Below are positions 1 through 12,600 of a stretch of DNA of 50,444 nucleotides, in pieces; positions within the stretch are counted from its first letter, which is position 1; each line of letters starts with the position of its first letter. A program made the translations under genes and the position numbers. Below the pieces are notes generated by a model. It made no database searches. It had not been told where the DNA came from and saw only the letters and a list, made by a program, of their open reading frames with translations. The DNA comes from Saprolegnia diclina VS20 (lineage: Eukaryota > Oomycota > Saprolegniomycetes > Saprolegniales > Saprolegniaceae), in assembly GCF_000281045.1 (NCBI RefSeq), contig NW_008246161.1, positions 85,511 to 135,954 on the forward strand, read 5' to 3'.

Positions 1-24
1 ACATGTATTTGCAAAATTGACGGC

Positions 25-2163
25 ATGGCTGCTTTGACAACCGCCCGCGGCGTCCGCCTCTCGTACTTGCGCCACTTTATCAACGAGCATGGCGGCGAGG
101 CCAGCTTTCTCGGCAAGACGACAGCCCACGTCTGCTTCGAGTACGTCGTGCCAATGACCAAACCATCCGAGCTCTCGCTCGTCGACCACGTCGCCAACGA
201 CCCAATGACCGCTTCGTTCGTTGGCCCGGCCAACTGGTATGTCTCGCATGCCTGGATGTACCTCTTCTTGGAGACCGTCGACAGCCTCGAGCGCTTCTTC
301 GCCGACCGAGATCTCAGTGACGACGCGGTCATTTGGTTTTGCGTCTTCAACAACAACCAGCACCTCGCGAGCTCGTACCCGTTCGAGTACTGGTCGTCAA
401 CGTTCAAGAACGGTCTCGCAGCCATCGGCAACGTGGTCATGATCATGCACCCGTGGAACGACCCGATCGTGCTTCGTCGAAGCTGGTGCGTGTTTGAGGT
501 CTACGTCGCAGTGACACTGGGCGCGCGCTTTGAGATTGCACTGGCGCATGATCAAGAAGCCACGTTTCTCGATGACATTGCAGACTTTGACGCGTTCAAC
601 AAGATGCTGGCGACGATCAAGAGCGAGGACTCGGAGGCGACCGTGGCTTCGGATCGCGACGGTATTTTCGAGCTCATTCGCACCGAGACGTCGTTCATCG
701 CCGTCGACCAGCTCATTTTTACAACGTTGACCAGCTGGATCAAGATGACGCTCGAGGCATCGATCGCAGCCTCTTCGTCGTCTCTCGAGACGGCCAAGCG
801 CTGGAAGCAGCTCGGTACCGTCCACGACTGCTTCAACGAGTACGCTCAAAGCGAGCAGTGTTACCAAACGGCGTTGCGAACCTTGACTTTGCAAGCCGCT
901 GGCATGGTCGATGCGGACACGCTGCTGCTGGAGGCCCTTGTTGCGTCGGCGATGGCGTTCCAGCACCAAGCCTCGTGGAAGCCGCGTTTTCGGTCGACAC
1001 TCGCTGCGGCCATCGCGCATCTGGGCGAGACGCACCCGACGACGCAGGCGACGCGCAGCCAGTATGTGCAATCTCTGGTTTACAACGCTGTCTACGCAGA
1101 GGCATTGCCGTTGGCCCTCGACGACTTCAACGTCCGGCGATCGCAATACGGTTTGTTCGATTGGCGCACGGCCAAGGCCATGACAGAGGTCGGCAAGATC
1201 TACTCGGACCTCGCCGAGCCCCGACGCGCAGCGCGCTGGCTCCGAAAAGCACACACCATCCAAGATGCGCACTTGGGTACTGACCACGCGGACACGACGA
1301 CAACGAAGTTTGCACTTGTCATGATGCTCGTGCAAATTGGCGAGAGCGCGGCGGCCCTCGCGCTCGCGACCTCCATAGCGTCGTCGCGCGAACGCACGCA
1401 CGGCGCGGACCATCCGTACACGCTCGCGTGTCGATTGAACCTCATTGCGTGCTTGCTTGTGACGGGCGATGCCGCAACGGCAATCCCTCTGCTGCTGACG
1501 GTGAAGACAGCGTTTGAAGCGCACCACGCTCAGCACCAGCTCTTGATGGGTACGTCTATACCCATAGGTCGTACGCCATGACGCTGATGTACATTTGTAT
1601 CTTCTGTAGTGCACCTCGACCTCGGTGTCGCGTACGGCATCCAGTCCAATTGGGACGCCGCGCTTGCGTATTACCGCCGCGCGTTTTCCGATGTCCCGTG
1701 CAAAGCCAGCGCGTGGCTACTCTACAGTTTTGCGGTCCACACGCCGCTTGACGATTGGACAATTGTCCGCGACTATGTTCTGTCGGCTACCGACGACGCC
1801 CCCGAGACGTGGCCCTTGAGCTGCATGGTGTGCTTCAAGCCCATCGTTGGCAGCGTCGTGGCCTGCACCGCCTGTCCCCATGGCGTTGTCAAGTGTTGTA
1901 CGAGCTGCTACGACCAGCGGCCGTCCCGACTGCAGCGCTGCTGTCCGCACGACCTCCACAAAGCAAAGCGGACACGGACGGTGCCACCGCGTCGGTTCTT
2001 CTACGAAGAAGCGCTTCGTGTAGACAATGCTTCCATCAACGACATCACCCAGCGCGTGCATTCGTACGAGAGCTACTGCAGCACGCACAACGTATCGGCA
2101 AGCGAGCGCATGGTGGTGGCATCGATGCCGCGTTTGAATCGCAGCTGGCACCCGATGCTCTAA
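25..2163 (+). CDS. TIR-like / TPR / cysteine-cluster protein, copy 1 (intact)
   Basis: Two exons, 25-1549 and 1610-2163, with a 60-nt GTACGT...TAG intron; the splice joins codons cleanly and gives 692 residues. Residues about 70-175 carry SHAW (74-77), a buried WFCVF stretch near 104-108 and WCVFE (154-158). This pattern resembles the SHxW...WCxxE core of TIR-like domains found in algae and protists; that assignment is an inference. Residues about 260-560 form helical repeats of the TPR/kinesin-light-chain type. The C-terminus (580 to about 624) has C-x2-C, C-x2-C and further Cys/His, probably binding zinc. The start codon lies 24 nt into the window, so the promoter is not visible. Paralogues lie at 20456-22578 and 8441-9510. 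The likely role is an intracellular sensor or scaffold; function is not known. Confidence 0.8.
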
Positions 2164-2524
2164 GCAAACAACGGCTACCGTCCATTTTTGCAACGGACAG
2201 ACCACAGCCACCAGTAAAACACACAATTGATTTCTCTGAGAGTTGTTGACATCTGCACCAACGGCGACTTCAGACCTCGTGGGCCTTGCGGACGTCCAGC
2301 GACGACTACCATCCTGCTTACGGTGTGGGCTTGCTCGATGCGCTTGCCACCTTCGGAATCTTCGACGAGCAACATGTCGGACTGCCCGTAGTACCAGCCT
2401 CGGGGAGGAGTGGCGGGTTGCATAACGGGAGCCGAAAAATGAGAGTATTTTCGCAGCTCTGCTGCTCCTTGTGTCGCCAAACACCTATTTCGACACGAGG
2501 GAGTGCTCAGGGGCGAAAGGGCGT

Positions 2525-3235
2525 TTAGAGCTGCACTACGTTTTCGAACGCAGGTTGCCGTCGTGCACTTGATCGGAAATTTAGGTTGTCGACCTCTGCA
2601 TACGGCGTCTCGCACGTGTCAAACTCGGTGAGAACGACGCCAAACGAGCAATTGTTGGCGGGTGGACCGTGCCCAAGTTCATTGCCACCAAGGGTGTCAC
2701 GAACGACTTCGGGTGCGATCCAGAGCTTGGTGCCGACGTTGGACGTCATGCAGTCATCGATCGGTCGCGCCGAGCCGAGATCACCCACCCGAATGTAGTG
2801 TGTCGTCGAGAGAGTGACATTGAGGCTCTTGACGTCCTGATGCACCTTGCCAAGGTGGTGCAAATCAGCGAGGGCGCAGGAGTACGAGGGCAACATCGAC
2901 GGTCGAGACGTGCAGCGAATCGCTTCGACTCTAGTGCGCCTTGTCGAGGTGCTTCTTGAGACCCCCGCCGTCCTTGTACTCGATAACCATACTCGGACTG
3001 ACAAATGATCGCCATTGGGTGGTGTCATGAGCGGAGACAACGAGCCATTGTCGAGAATCGCCACCAGTGGCTGCACATACATCGACATACACATACCCAC
3101 ACGATCCTCTGCAGTGTACCCTTGCATCTCTTGCGCTTCGTTGCGCATTTGGTTAGGAGGCATGACGGCGCCGTTCACGAGGACGCCCTTGTCACGATAC
3201 GTCGCCTTGACAGCATTTTTCCTACGAGCTACTAG
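2525..3235 (-). pseudogene. relic of a TKL-type protein kinase domain
   Basis: On the minus strand the order is: a piece like kinase subdomains I-III ending EAQEMQ, a frame change, a piece like the hinge (MVIEYKDGGGLKKHLDKA in another frame), then ALADLHHLGKVHQDVKSLN, VGDLGSARP and WIAPEVV in the first frame. These match the kinase genes downstream in order. The catalytic HRD reads HQD, DFG reads DLG, at least one frameshift separates the hinge from the catalytic loop, and the C-lobe stops early after the helix-F region. No ankyrin exons precede it. I read it as a decayed, inverted fragment of an ankyrin-kinase gene. Confidence 0.65.
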
Positions 3236-3787
3236 AACCTACACCTAAGCTTCTCTAAGCTTCTCGTCCCAGGCCAAGAGAAATGGTGTACGCTCCGTGA
3301 AGTGGGTGTACATCATCGTCTTTGGCGCAGAACGTCGTCTTGTTTTTCGGTGAAAAGAGAGACCACGTCGCCTGGCTCTTGTGCGATGCTATCGGGCAAA
3401 TCGTTTCGACGCATTATGACACTGCATTGACTGAAGAGTCCACTTGGCAGCGCTTTTATTGTTTTTAACCAATCAATGGACGTCATGGATGAAAAATTGT
3501 TGATTTGTTGCATTTTGTCCAGTAGCAGTGACAGGAAGTGGAATAAAGTTGTTGGATTGGCTCAAATGCCCGCAGGGATATCGCTCCGACCATCAACAGA
3601 TGGAAGGGTTAGACGCCGAGGTCCCCGTCCAAGCTCGGGTCGTCAGCCCATATACCGTACTTCGAATAGCGATGCAACGACTGCGTCGTTAAGAAGCTCC
3701 AGCCAATTTTTCGACTAGGAAGGCCCGCTCGTCTGAGTGTCGTTGGGATGTCAATCCAGCACAATCCAGCGTGTGAAACTCAATTAG
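3236..3787. other. spacer between kinase relic and gene A
   Basis: No coding region with homology to the rest of the window was seen. Two CAATCC motifs near 3753-3770 and CCAAT at 3788-3792 precede gene A and probably form its promoter. The paired GGATTGG seen 11 nt upstream of CCAAT in genes B, C and E is not conserved here. Confidence 0.4.
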
Positions 3788-3829
3788 CCAATGAAAACGC
3801 GCGCTTGGCGACATTGCTCATTCGCCAAC

Positions 3830-6800
3830 ATGTTTTGGTCCAAGAAGCAGCGCAACGAGGTAGACGACATTGTACGACGGCGAAGGCTAATCCAGCAGCG
3901 CAGAAAGCCCTATTCAAGGCCGTCGACGAAGGGCGCTTGGCCGACGTGCGCTCGTCTCTCGAGAGCGGCGTCAACGTCCACGCCACGGACAAGGCACGTC
4001 TCTCCCGCCGCCTCAGTGCTCACGTTCGAATGCATGTAGACCGGCTGGACGCCACTGACCAATGCAGCTCTCCATGGGCATTTGGACATTGTCTCCTTCT
4101 TGCTCGACAATGGCGCCACGTGCACGACGCCAAACGATGTATGCAAGTGTCTACTCCATTGTGACACGTACTATGTATGTACTAGCGCGAGACGACACCA
4201 CTGCACGCTGCAGTGAGCGCGGGCCATATGAGCGTCGTCCGTGTCTTGCTCGAGAAAGGCGCTGCTGTCAACGCACTCAATTCGGTGCAGCATCGCGTGC
4301 TGCTACCGACCTCATCCGCGTGTAGAGCGGTGCCACCGCCTTGCACTCCGTTGCTGAGAGCGGCGGGGTGCGGATTCTGCGCCTCTTGCTGGCCCACGGC
4401 GCTGCCGTCGACTCTCGCGACCGCGTATGTGCTCGTTGGCGATGTACACGTTGACGATTTGCATAGGACGACGCGACACCCTTGCTACTTGCCTCGAAAT
4501 ACAATCATGAAGAGGTCGTGTCGATTCTCTTGGCGCACGGCGCCAATGCCGACGTCAACGACAGGGTAGCCGCCGCCTGTCTCCTCTCTTCACAGTGGGT
4601 TGCATAGTTCAACGAAACACCAGCCACGTACGCGCAGAAGAAGGGCCACGTCCGCATCGCTCGCATACTGCGCACGCACAACGACACGCTACTGGTAGGT
4701 GACCTCGCTGCGCAGAGATAGGATCCCAAAGGTTATCACTAGTTTGTCCAAGCGCTGCGTGCCACGCGTGTTGAAGACGCGGCCACGCTCCTTCGGCAAG
4801 GTATGGTCCATGTTGACCACCGGGATCCGGTAGTGCCCATCATAATGCGATACGGAGGTGGCAACGCGTGTCCTAGGACGGGACGCCTTTGCTTCATACT
4901 GTTGTGATGGCGCAGAACCCCCCTCTTCTTGAAACGATGCTTGAGAAACCAAAACTCGAGATCGACGCCATTGATGCGGTACAGCATGCACCCTTGTCTC
5001 GGCGTCGTTCATGCTGTGTTACAAACGTATAGAAGGGTCGCACCGCCCTCGCCGTGGCCACGGGCAACACAAAAATGACGCTCGCGCTGCGTCAGGCAGG
5101 CGCGTCCTTCGACCGCTTGAGCAAGGTACCATCACTAGGACGCCTCGGCTTGAGTAAAGACAGTCTCATAGAGCACCCAAGATGCGCAAACACGCCATTT
5201 GGAAGCCGATCTGCGGCATCACGCATCAATCAACGACGACGATATGGTAACGACGCTCCTGCGTCACGGTGTGAGCCCTGCGTCGACAAACGAGGTAGTA
5301 CTCGGTCTCACCAAAATCTCCACACGAGCGTTTGCGATAGAAAGGTGAGACGGCGCTGCACCTCGCCGCTGCGCACGGCCACACGTTGGTGGTCTTGACA
5401 TTGTTCCACAACGACAAGTCGCTGTCTCGTCGGTGCGACCAGGTCATTTCGTGCATTGTCCTAGCAAATGATGTCCTTACTCGCTGCGATTAGGATGGCA
5501 ACACGGCGTTGCACGTCGCGGCAGCCCACGGGCACAAGACCACTGTCGCGATGATGCTCAAATACATCGCGGACGTTAGCTGCATTTCCGCTGCCAACCA
5601 CGTACGGCGCAGCACACATGTGTTGGCACTTGCAACATTGATGGTTCTAGGCAGGAGAGTCGCCGCGCGCCGTTGCTGCGGCAAGAGGCCATCATGAGGT
5701 TGTCGACGTACTGACGCAAGCCGCCGCGAGCGCCGACCCCGTGATCACGGTACAGGCTCATTACATCCAACCAAAATGATCGAAGATGAACATTAGGGCG
5801 CCTCGCTGCCGGTCGCCGCTGCCACTCTAGCCGGCGAGACGACGGACCTCAACCCCGTCCGTCCGCTCAGCAGCGGCGCAGAGGTGACCAAGAAGGTTGC
5901 TACGATCGTATGCGGTCCCTTGGCACCATACGTGCTCTGTTGCTCTAGATGGAACCAACGCCACTGCAAGTAGCGCCTGCCCCCGGTCAAGTGAGCGCCG
6001 TCAAGAACGTGGCGACGACCAGAACCAGGACCAATCTCGCTGCTAGAACAGCGGTATCTGTGTTCTGAGAGTGCCTTCAGGACTGACACTATATTGGTAG
6101 ACAAACAAGACACCGCGTGCGACAGAGAATCGCGTCATCACCACTTCGCGAAAGGCCGAGTCCCAGGACAAGAAACCCGTAGGATACATACAGTGTTTCA
6201 AGATATGGACGGAATGGATCCATGCGATATAGTGTGCTACCAAGCTCGTCGACGCCGTGTGCACCCACGACTCTTACGCTGTGATGGCTCTCTTAGCCGA
6301 CGACGGCAACCCCAATACTGTGAACGAGGTACGCGCGACCTGTGGCCTCAACAGTTGATGCAGAGCACTGGAGTAGGATGGCGACTCGCTTCTGCATCTC
6401 GCCGTGCACTACAACAGCCACAAGGTGCTCGATGCGCTGTTGCGAGCTCGGCACATCAAGGTGGACGCTCGCAACGCGGTACATAGCGCGAGCCGTCGAC
6501 GGCAACGAGGACACCTTGTTGGTTTCGTAGGCTGGTATGACGCCGATGCTGTTGGCCATCCAAATGGGCCACCGACGGCTGGCGGCGATGCTGCAGACAG
6601 CGACACACAGTGTCATTCCGGACGTTCGTCATCTCTTGCACGTTGGTTTTTGTTGAAATATGTGGTTGTAGGTGTCGGCGACCGAGATCGAGATGGACTT
6701 TTCTAGTCCATTGGGTGTTGGTGGCTATGGCGCCGTGTACAAGGGGACCTACCAAGGCCAGACGGTCGCGGTCAAGACCGCTGCCAACGCGTCTTGCATC

Positions 6801-8121
6801 CAAGCACTCATCTACGAGATGGAGACTATGCAGCTGTATGTCTTTTCTATTTTCTTATTTCCTCATCATTGATGACTGTAGGTGCAACTCCCCGTACGTG
6901 CTCCAACTGCTCGCTGTCTCGGGCGCCCGCTCATCGAGCCCCAAGCTCATTCTCGAGTTCATGGACGGTGGTGATCTGCGCAGCTACCTCGACGCCAAGC
7001 GACTCGGTCAACCCACCAAGGTTACTATCTCGGCCTTGGAGGTGGCATGGGTGCTTGCGAATGCCCTCGCCGATCTGCACCACACCGGTCTCCTTCACCG
7101 GGACCTCAAGAGCCACAATGTCCTCCTCTCCTCGACCAACTACATCAAGCTCGCCGACCTCGGGATCGCTCGCGAGTATGAGTCCAACATGACGACGGGC
7201 AAGGGCACACCGTACTGGACTGCGCCTGAAGTGCTCACGTCGGGCAGCAACTACAGCTTTGCGGCTGATATCTACGCGTTTGGCGTCATTTTGACCGAGC
7301 TGGACACGCTCCAGCTGCCATTTGCGGACGTCAAGGACCTCGGGTACTGGGGGATCATGGACCAAGTGCGTCTCGGTACGCTCCGTCCGACGGTGAGCGC
7401 GACTTGCCCACGTTGGCTGCGTCACCTCGTCGACGCCTGTTTGTCGTTCGACCCGACGCAGCGTCCGTCGGCGCAGATGCTCGTGACATTTCTTCAAAAA
7501 CTGCTCGGTCGCAGCGACGAAGCGATGGCGAGTGAGCCAGAGACCAAGTCTTCCATCGACCTGTCGAGTGGCACAGTAAGCAGCTCTTGGCAACTCCGGC
7601 AGGCCATTTTATCTCTCGATAGACATCGGCGCCCCAACGTCTCGAAGAGAAGGTACCAAGTCGCACCCGCTCGACCCTCGGCAGCGGCTCGGCGGCAACG
7701 ACGTCCTCCAGTGTATCTGGAACGTCGACCGGCACGACGGTGACTTCAACACCACAATTCACTCTTACCCTGGCTGTCATCATGCTTGTAGACGTACTCG
7801 TCATGGTCCAACTCGATGCTGGTGAGTACGCGCGTCGTATGTCAGCTCTGCCGCGCCTCCAACTCGTTGCTCGAGTCGCACTGTGAGGCCTGCGCCGGGT
7901 CGTTAGCTCCCGTGGCTTCCAAGCTCAAGGTCCTTCTCAAGCGTCTTGCGGTCGCCAAGAAGAACGGATTTGAGATCGACACCGGTCTCGTCTGCGTCTG
8001 CTGCGACACCCACCACAACATGACGACCACGATCTGTGACGAGTGCGACGACGAGCTTCCGGACGACCAAGAGAAATTGCGCATCCTCGTACTGCGCATC
8101 GAGCAAGCGTCCAAGGCGTAA
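3830..8121 (+). CDS. gene A: ankyrin-repeat TKL protein kinase with double ribbon tail
   Basis: Twenty-four exons joined by hand stay open for 1,060 residues: 3830-3859, 3904-3993, 4040-4138, 4186-4284, 4326-4424, 4467-4565, 4608-4694, 4743-4829, 4877-4978, 5033-5125, 5172-5294, 5341-5442, 5494-5601, 5651-5749, 5797-5883, 5949-6053, 6101-6178, 6233-6328, 6377-6478, 6531-6623, 6672-6835, 6882-7575, 7623-7739, 7792-8121. One donor (3994) is GC. Residues 1-626 are two ankyrin blocks around a basic Ser/Thr-rich linker. The kinase (about 627-912) has GVGGYGAV, VAVK, HRDLKSHN, DLG in place of DFG, and APE. The tail (952-1060) has four CxxC pairs. The ATG at 3830 (MFWSKKQRNE, then intron) is chosen because B and E also start with a 30-nt exon; an upstream in-frame ATG (3791) overlaps CCAAT. 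Exon borders are inferred from splice signals, frame and paralogy. Confidence 0.8.
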
Positions 8122-8440
8122 ACCCCGCGCTCCTTTGCTGGATGCCTTGACAATAGTGGAATTTGTCGCTGGAGTCCTATTTCCGCCCAGTACACATTTT
8201 GTTTTCTTTGAATATATACGACAGCAAGACCAACATAAAGCGTTGAATGAGGCTAGGGTCCTCAATCTCGTCCCATGTACCAGTACTGCATTTGATGAGA
8301 AAGAGAAAAGTAGGAACCTCTTACGTCAAAGGAGTTGTGCATCGGTGCTTCATTCGAGTTGTTTCAACACTGTGGGAATGAGGCGTGCGACGATGATGCA
8401 AGCCGTAGCACCTTTTCCCAAAGGCGAGGGCACCTAATCA
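8122..8440. other. spacer after gene A
   Basis: This stretch holds the 3' flank of gene A and the truncated end of the minus-strand pseudogene. No gene or RNA was recognised. Confidence 0.4.
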
Positions 8441-9510
8441 TCAACCAAATGCGTATTTGTGCGCCACGTAGGGCCAAAATAACGAGTCAAAACTCCGTCT
8501 TTCGTCTTTGGCGCGTGTTGCGAGCGTCGTGGGGTGCGTCTCGCCGAGGTGCGTCAATGACGCGCCCAGTGTCGATTGAAAGAGGGTTTCCCAACTACGC
8601 CGAGGCTTGTTGGCTTGGACCATCGCAAATGCGACCAGCGACAGCAACAAGAGAGTGTCAGCGTCCATCGGTCCGTGCGTCTTGAGGCGCAAACGCAGTG
8701 CGTCTTGGAAGCAGCGCTCGCGCTCCTTGTGTTGATGCAACGCGTCGAAGAGAAGACCGAGCTGCACCGCAAGACTGTGGCATCCGACGAAAAGGCGGCT
8801 GCGATCGATACCTCGAGCGTTGGCTCGATCCAGCGCGTCAACGTTAACAAAATGAGCCGGTCCACTGCCACAATGGATGTCTTGGCGCGAATCAAAGCAA
8901 AATACCATCGCGATCCGAAGCCACGGTCGCCTCCGAGTCCTCGCTCTTGATCGTCGCCAGCATCTTATTGAACGCGTCAAAGTCTGCAATGTCGTTGAGA
9001 AACGTGGCTTCTTGATCTCGCGCCAGTGCAATCTCAAAGCGCGCGCCCAGTGTCACCGCGACGTAGAACGCAAAGACGCACCAGCTTCGACGAAGCACGA
9101 TCGGGTCGTTCCACGGGTGCATGATCATGACCACGTTGCCGATGGCTGCGAGACCGTTCTTGAACGTTGACGACCAGTACTCGAACGGGTACGAGCTCGC
9201 GAGGTGCTGGTTGTTGTTGAAGACGCAAAACCAAAGGACGGCGTCGTCGGCAAGACCGGTCGGCGAAGAAGCGCTCGAGGCTGTCGACGGTCTCCAAGAA
9301 GAGGTACTGCCAAGCGTGGCTGACATACCAGTTGGCCGGCGCGACGTAGGCGGCGGTCGTTGGGTCGTTGGCAACCTGGTCGAGCGGTTGGTTTGGTCAA
9401 TGGCACGACAAACTCAAAGCAAACTTGGGCTGTCGTCTTGCCGGCAAACGCAGCTTCTCCGCCATGCTCGTTGATAACGTGGCGCAAGTACGAGAGGCGC
9501 AGGCCGAGGC
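8441..9510 (-). pseudogene. truncated TIR-like/TPR pseudogene, copy 2
   Basis: Read on the minus strand it follows copy 1 from LRLSYLRHVINEHGG to about residue 350 (HLGETHPTTLATRA), then homology stops, so roughly half the protein, including the cysteine cluster, is missing. The reading frame changes at least three times: after TKP near 9395, where the SELSLVDH equivalent is partly deleted; after FFADR near 9255; and near 8905 after SDRDG. Between about 9255 and 8905 the DNA is almost identical to copy 1 (about 310-660), so the copy is young or was recently converted. It lies head to head with gene B, about 190 bp from its start codon. Confidence 0.85.
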
Positions 9511-9647
9511 CAAACAAGTAAGTAGCTTCGTGAGACTGGAATCGTTCAAGCGTTTCGTTTGGACTGGAGTTGGAGACGGTGAAATCCCGCATACCCATTG
9601 GTCTAAATGTAGCCAACACGGCGTTGGGTCCGAAGTATACAGTGCGT

Positions 9648-9670
9648 GGATTGGAAGAAAAGCAGCCAAT
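9648..9670 (+). promoter_or_regulatory. GGATTGG-N11-CCAAT promoter element of gene B
   Basis: GGATTGG at 9648-9654 and CCAAT at 9666-9670 form an inverted CCAAT pair with an 11-nt spacer. The same pair and spacing occur before genes C and E. The start codon of gene B follows 26 nt after CCAAT. The element also lies upstream of the divergent pseudogene at 8441-9510. Confidence 0.6.
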
Positions 9671-9695
9671 GAAAATGCCTATCATTTGGCAAGAT

Positions 9696-12600
9696 ATGTG
9701 GTCGACGAAGCAGCAGGCGCAGGAGGTTGGCGACAACGACCGAGCGACCGACAGCGAGGCTGATGCGACAATGTAGAAGGCGCTTCTGTACACTGCAGGA
9801 GATGGCACCGTGGCGGCCGTCCGCTCCTATCTCAACGACGGCGCCAACATCGAGTGCAGAGATGACGTACTATGTGGCTTTTTCTCCATCAATCAAACAC
9901 GAATATGGATATGTCTATGGGCGTAGGATGGTGCGACGCCACTGCACAAAGCTGCAGTAAATGGTCATTTGAACGTCGTCAGCGCTTTGCTTGAAAATGG
10001 CGCCCGTCTCAAAGCCAAAACCAAGGTATCTTGTGCCTTCAAGCGTGGCCTCTCACGCGCTTCGATCGATCATGGCGTAGCAAGGCTGGACGCCACTGCA
10101 CTCGGCTGCGTGCTATGGTCAAGTGGACGTGGCTCGTTTTTTGCTCGAGAAAGGCGCCAAGATCGACGCCAGAGACAAGGTTCGTTTGGCGTTGCGAGCA
10201 TGGTGCTCGCTTCGATGTCGAGATGACATGTGGGTTGCGTAGAGCCTCGAGACGCCACTGCACTTGGCCGCCAGACGCAATCAAGTGGAGGTGGTTGGGC
10301 TTCTGTTGGCACGCGGTGCCCATCTCAACGCTAGAAACAAAGTACATTTTCACAACAAGTCGCTCGATTCCTTCGTTTAACGTGTAGAATAACCACTCGC
10401 CACTCATGGCCGCTTGCGAAAAAGGTCACGTTCAAGTCCAAGAGCTGTTGCGCCAACACCCCGACGCTATTCCGGTACGTTGGCTACGATGGGATTCCAG
10501 ATAGGTAGATAGATAGATAGATAGATGTGCATATGTACCGAAGCTCATACCTGGTTTCGAATAGGAAGGCGGTAGGACAAAGCCAAGGGTTGCAAAGGGT
10601 CCCACGGTGAACTGTCGGGATAGGACCGACTCGCCCACAGATCGCATGCATGCTAGCTGTCGTGTGTCTGCTTGGCGTCGCGTCGACGCGACATATGCTT
10701 GATCCAGCGGACGACCAACTCGGCGTTGGCGCCGACCGGTACTCGCCAGTATGTTGCATCCTCTTGCGGCCAACATACTTGAACGCTCTGCCCCTAGAAG
10801 AACGACCCGCTGCCGCTTGCAGACACGGGTCTTGGCGACTGGAGCACCGCTACTGCACCTTTGTCGCTGGCGCCGGAGACACGGCAAGTAGAAGCACGCG
10901 CTTCTCTCGCGCAAGCCCAAGACGACGCGTACGATCCGGTACCCAATGCAATGTCCATCAAGGCCCTGCAGCTCATATGTAATGTTCATAGAGCGACGCT
11001 CCTACGCGTCTCGAGACGGTTAGGCCTGTTCAGGGACTCGAAGGTCAAGTGCGCGCCGCGGCGCGCGATGGCCAACTCGACGTTCTCCAAAGCCTCCTGC
11101 GCAAGCACCCAACGATCCAAATCGATGCCCACAACGAGGTACTTTCGTCTCTGAAGTGAACTGCAGGTCAACGCCGTCGTGTAGGATGGCAAGACGGCAC
11201 TGCACTTGGCGGTCGAGCGCGGCCATGTCGAGATCGTGGCGGTACTGCTCGAGCCGACGGCGCTGACGGGGGACACGGTGCGGCTCGTCATTTTTCCGAA
11301 TGATACGCACGAGTGCGTAGTCTCTGCAATTGGCCGCTCGCCTTGGCAACGCGGGCCATGTGGAGACGTTGCTAAAGGCGTTTCTCTCCAAACACACACC
11401 AGCGGCGCTGGCGCCGATGCTTGCAGCAGCGCTGTTCGACGCTATGATGCACAAGCACGAGGACGTCGTCCAGATGCTTCAACCACTCGTCTCGGCCAGT
11501 CGCCCCCATCTCGCATCCCTGAGCGACGACCCTGCGGTAGGTTTCTTCCATCGGCTCTTCTTGTGTCGATGGCGCGTAGACTGTGGCGTACTTGGCGGCA
11601 TTGGCGGGTGATACAAGCCGCCCCGAGCCTCGCTCGGCTGTACGCTCTATACGCTGTTGGACCAGACAAAACCTACTCGCTGAGATAGGACCTCCACACG
11701 TCCGCGGTCCTGGCCACGACCATCTTGCTGTTTCTCCTGGCCGCCGCTCGCCAATGGTATATGGTCCTCAAGAACCAAACGACTTTGTCGCCAACGATCG
11801 CGGCGCCCGCACCAACCCAGAGCGCTACGGTAACTTTGCATTGCACGATGTTTGCGGGGTCTAAGGGATTTGAACGGGTGCACTAGGAAGCGGCGCTTCT
11901 CGACGCCATCGATGCCACAGACTGGGCTTTGGCCACGTCGCTGCTCTTTACCGGCGCACCTGTCCCTACGCACGACGACTCCTTGGTATTGTTTATTGCT
12001 TATTCTTTTTGCGATTCGATCGCATTTCCTTTTGGTATAGTCTGCGCTTGTCGACCATGTCCTCCAAGCTTTTGACGCCGACTTGCTGCGAGGGTTGCTC
12101 TCGAGCCTGCATGCCAACGGCGACCCCCGTGCAAGCGACGTATCCACGATGCCAATGAGAATGTCTTCAAAGATGACGTCTCTAGATATGCCGCAAGGCG
12201 CTTTTGGCCGCCGTCACCACCGACAAGCCGCGCCTTCTCGTGGCTGTCTTGCACGACCCCAAGACCGCTGCCATGGCTTGTGTCGTCTCCCAGGTACGCG
12301 CTTCGCCACTCGACATGTAAGAACTTCGATGCGGCCAATCTAGACAAACACGTCGCCGTTGCATGAAGCAGCCGCGCGAGGTTGTATCGGCATTCTCTCA
12401 CTCCTCCTTGTGAGTCCGAGTGTCGACGTCAACACCGCGAACGAGGTTCTATAGCTCTTGATGATAGAGTGAAAAGACGAGGTTGTATATTTGATTAGGA
12501 CGGGTACACACCGCTGGCACTGGCTGCAGAACGCGGTCACTGCGACGTTATTCGAGCGCTCGTCAGCGTCGGTGCCGATGTTGCGATTCCTCTGCCGGTC

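Noticed and set aside
397-1614. Long open frame on the minus strand inside the first TIR-like gene
   Set aside because: It is Arg-rich, lacks any domain pattern, and mirrors GC-rich codons of the real plus-strand gene.
3791-3829. ATG overlapping CCAAT as the start of gene A (and its equivalents at 9669 and 15593)
   Set aside because: In gene C that start gives the wrong splice phase, and the first exons of A, B and E match only from the next ATG.
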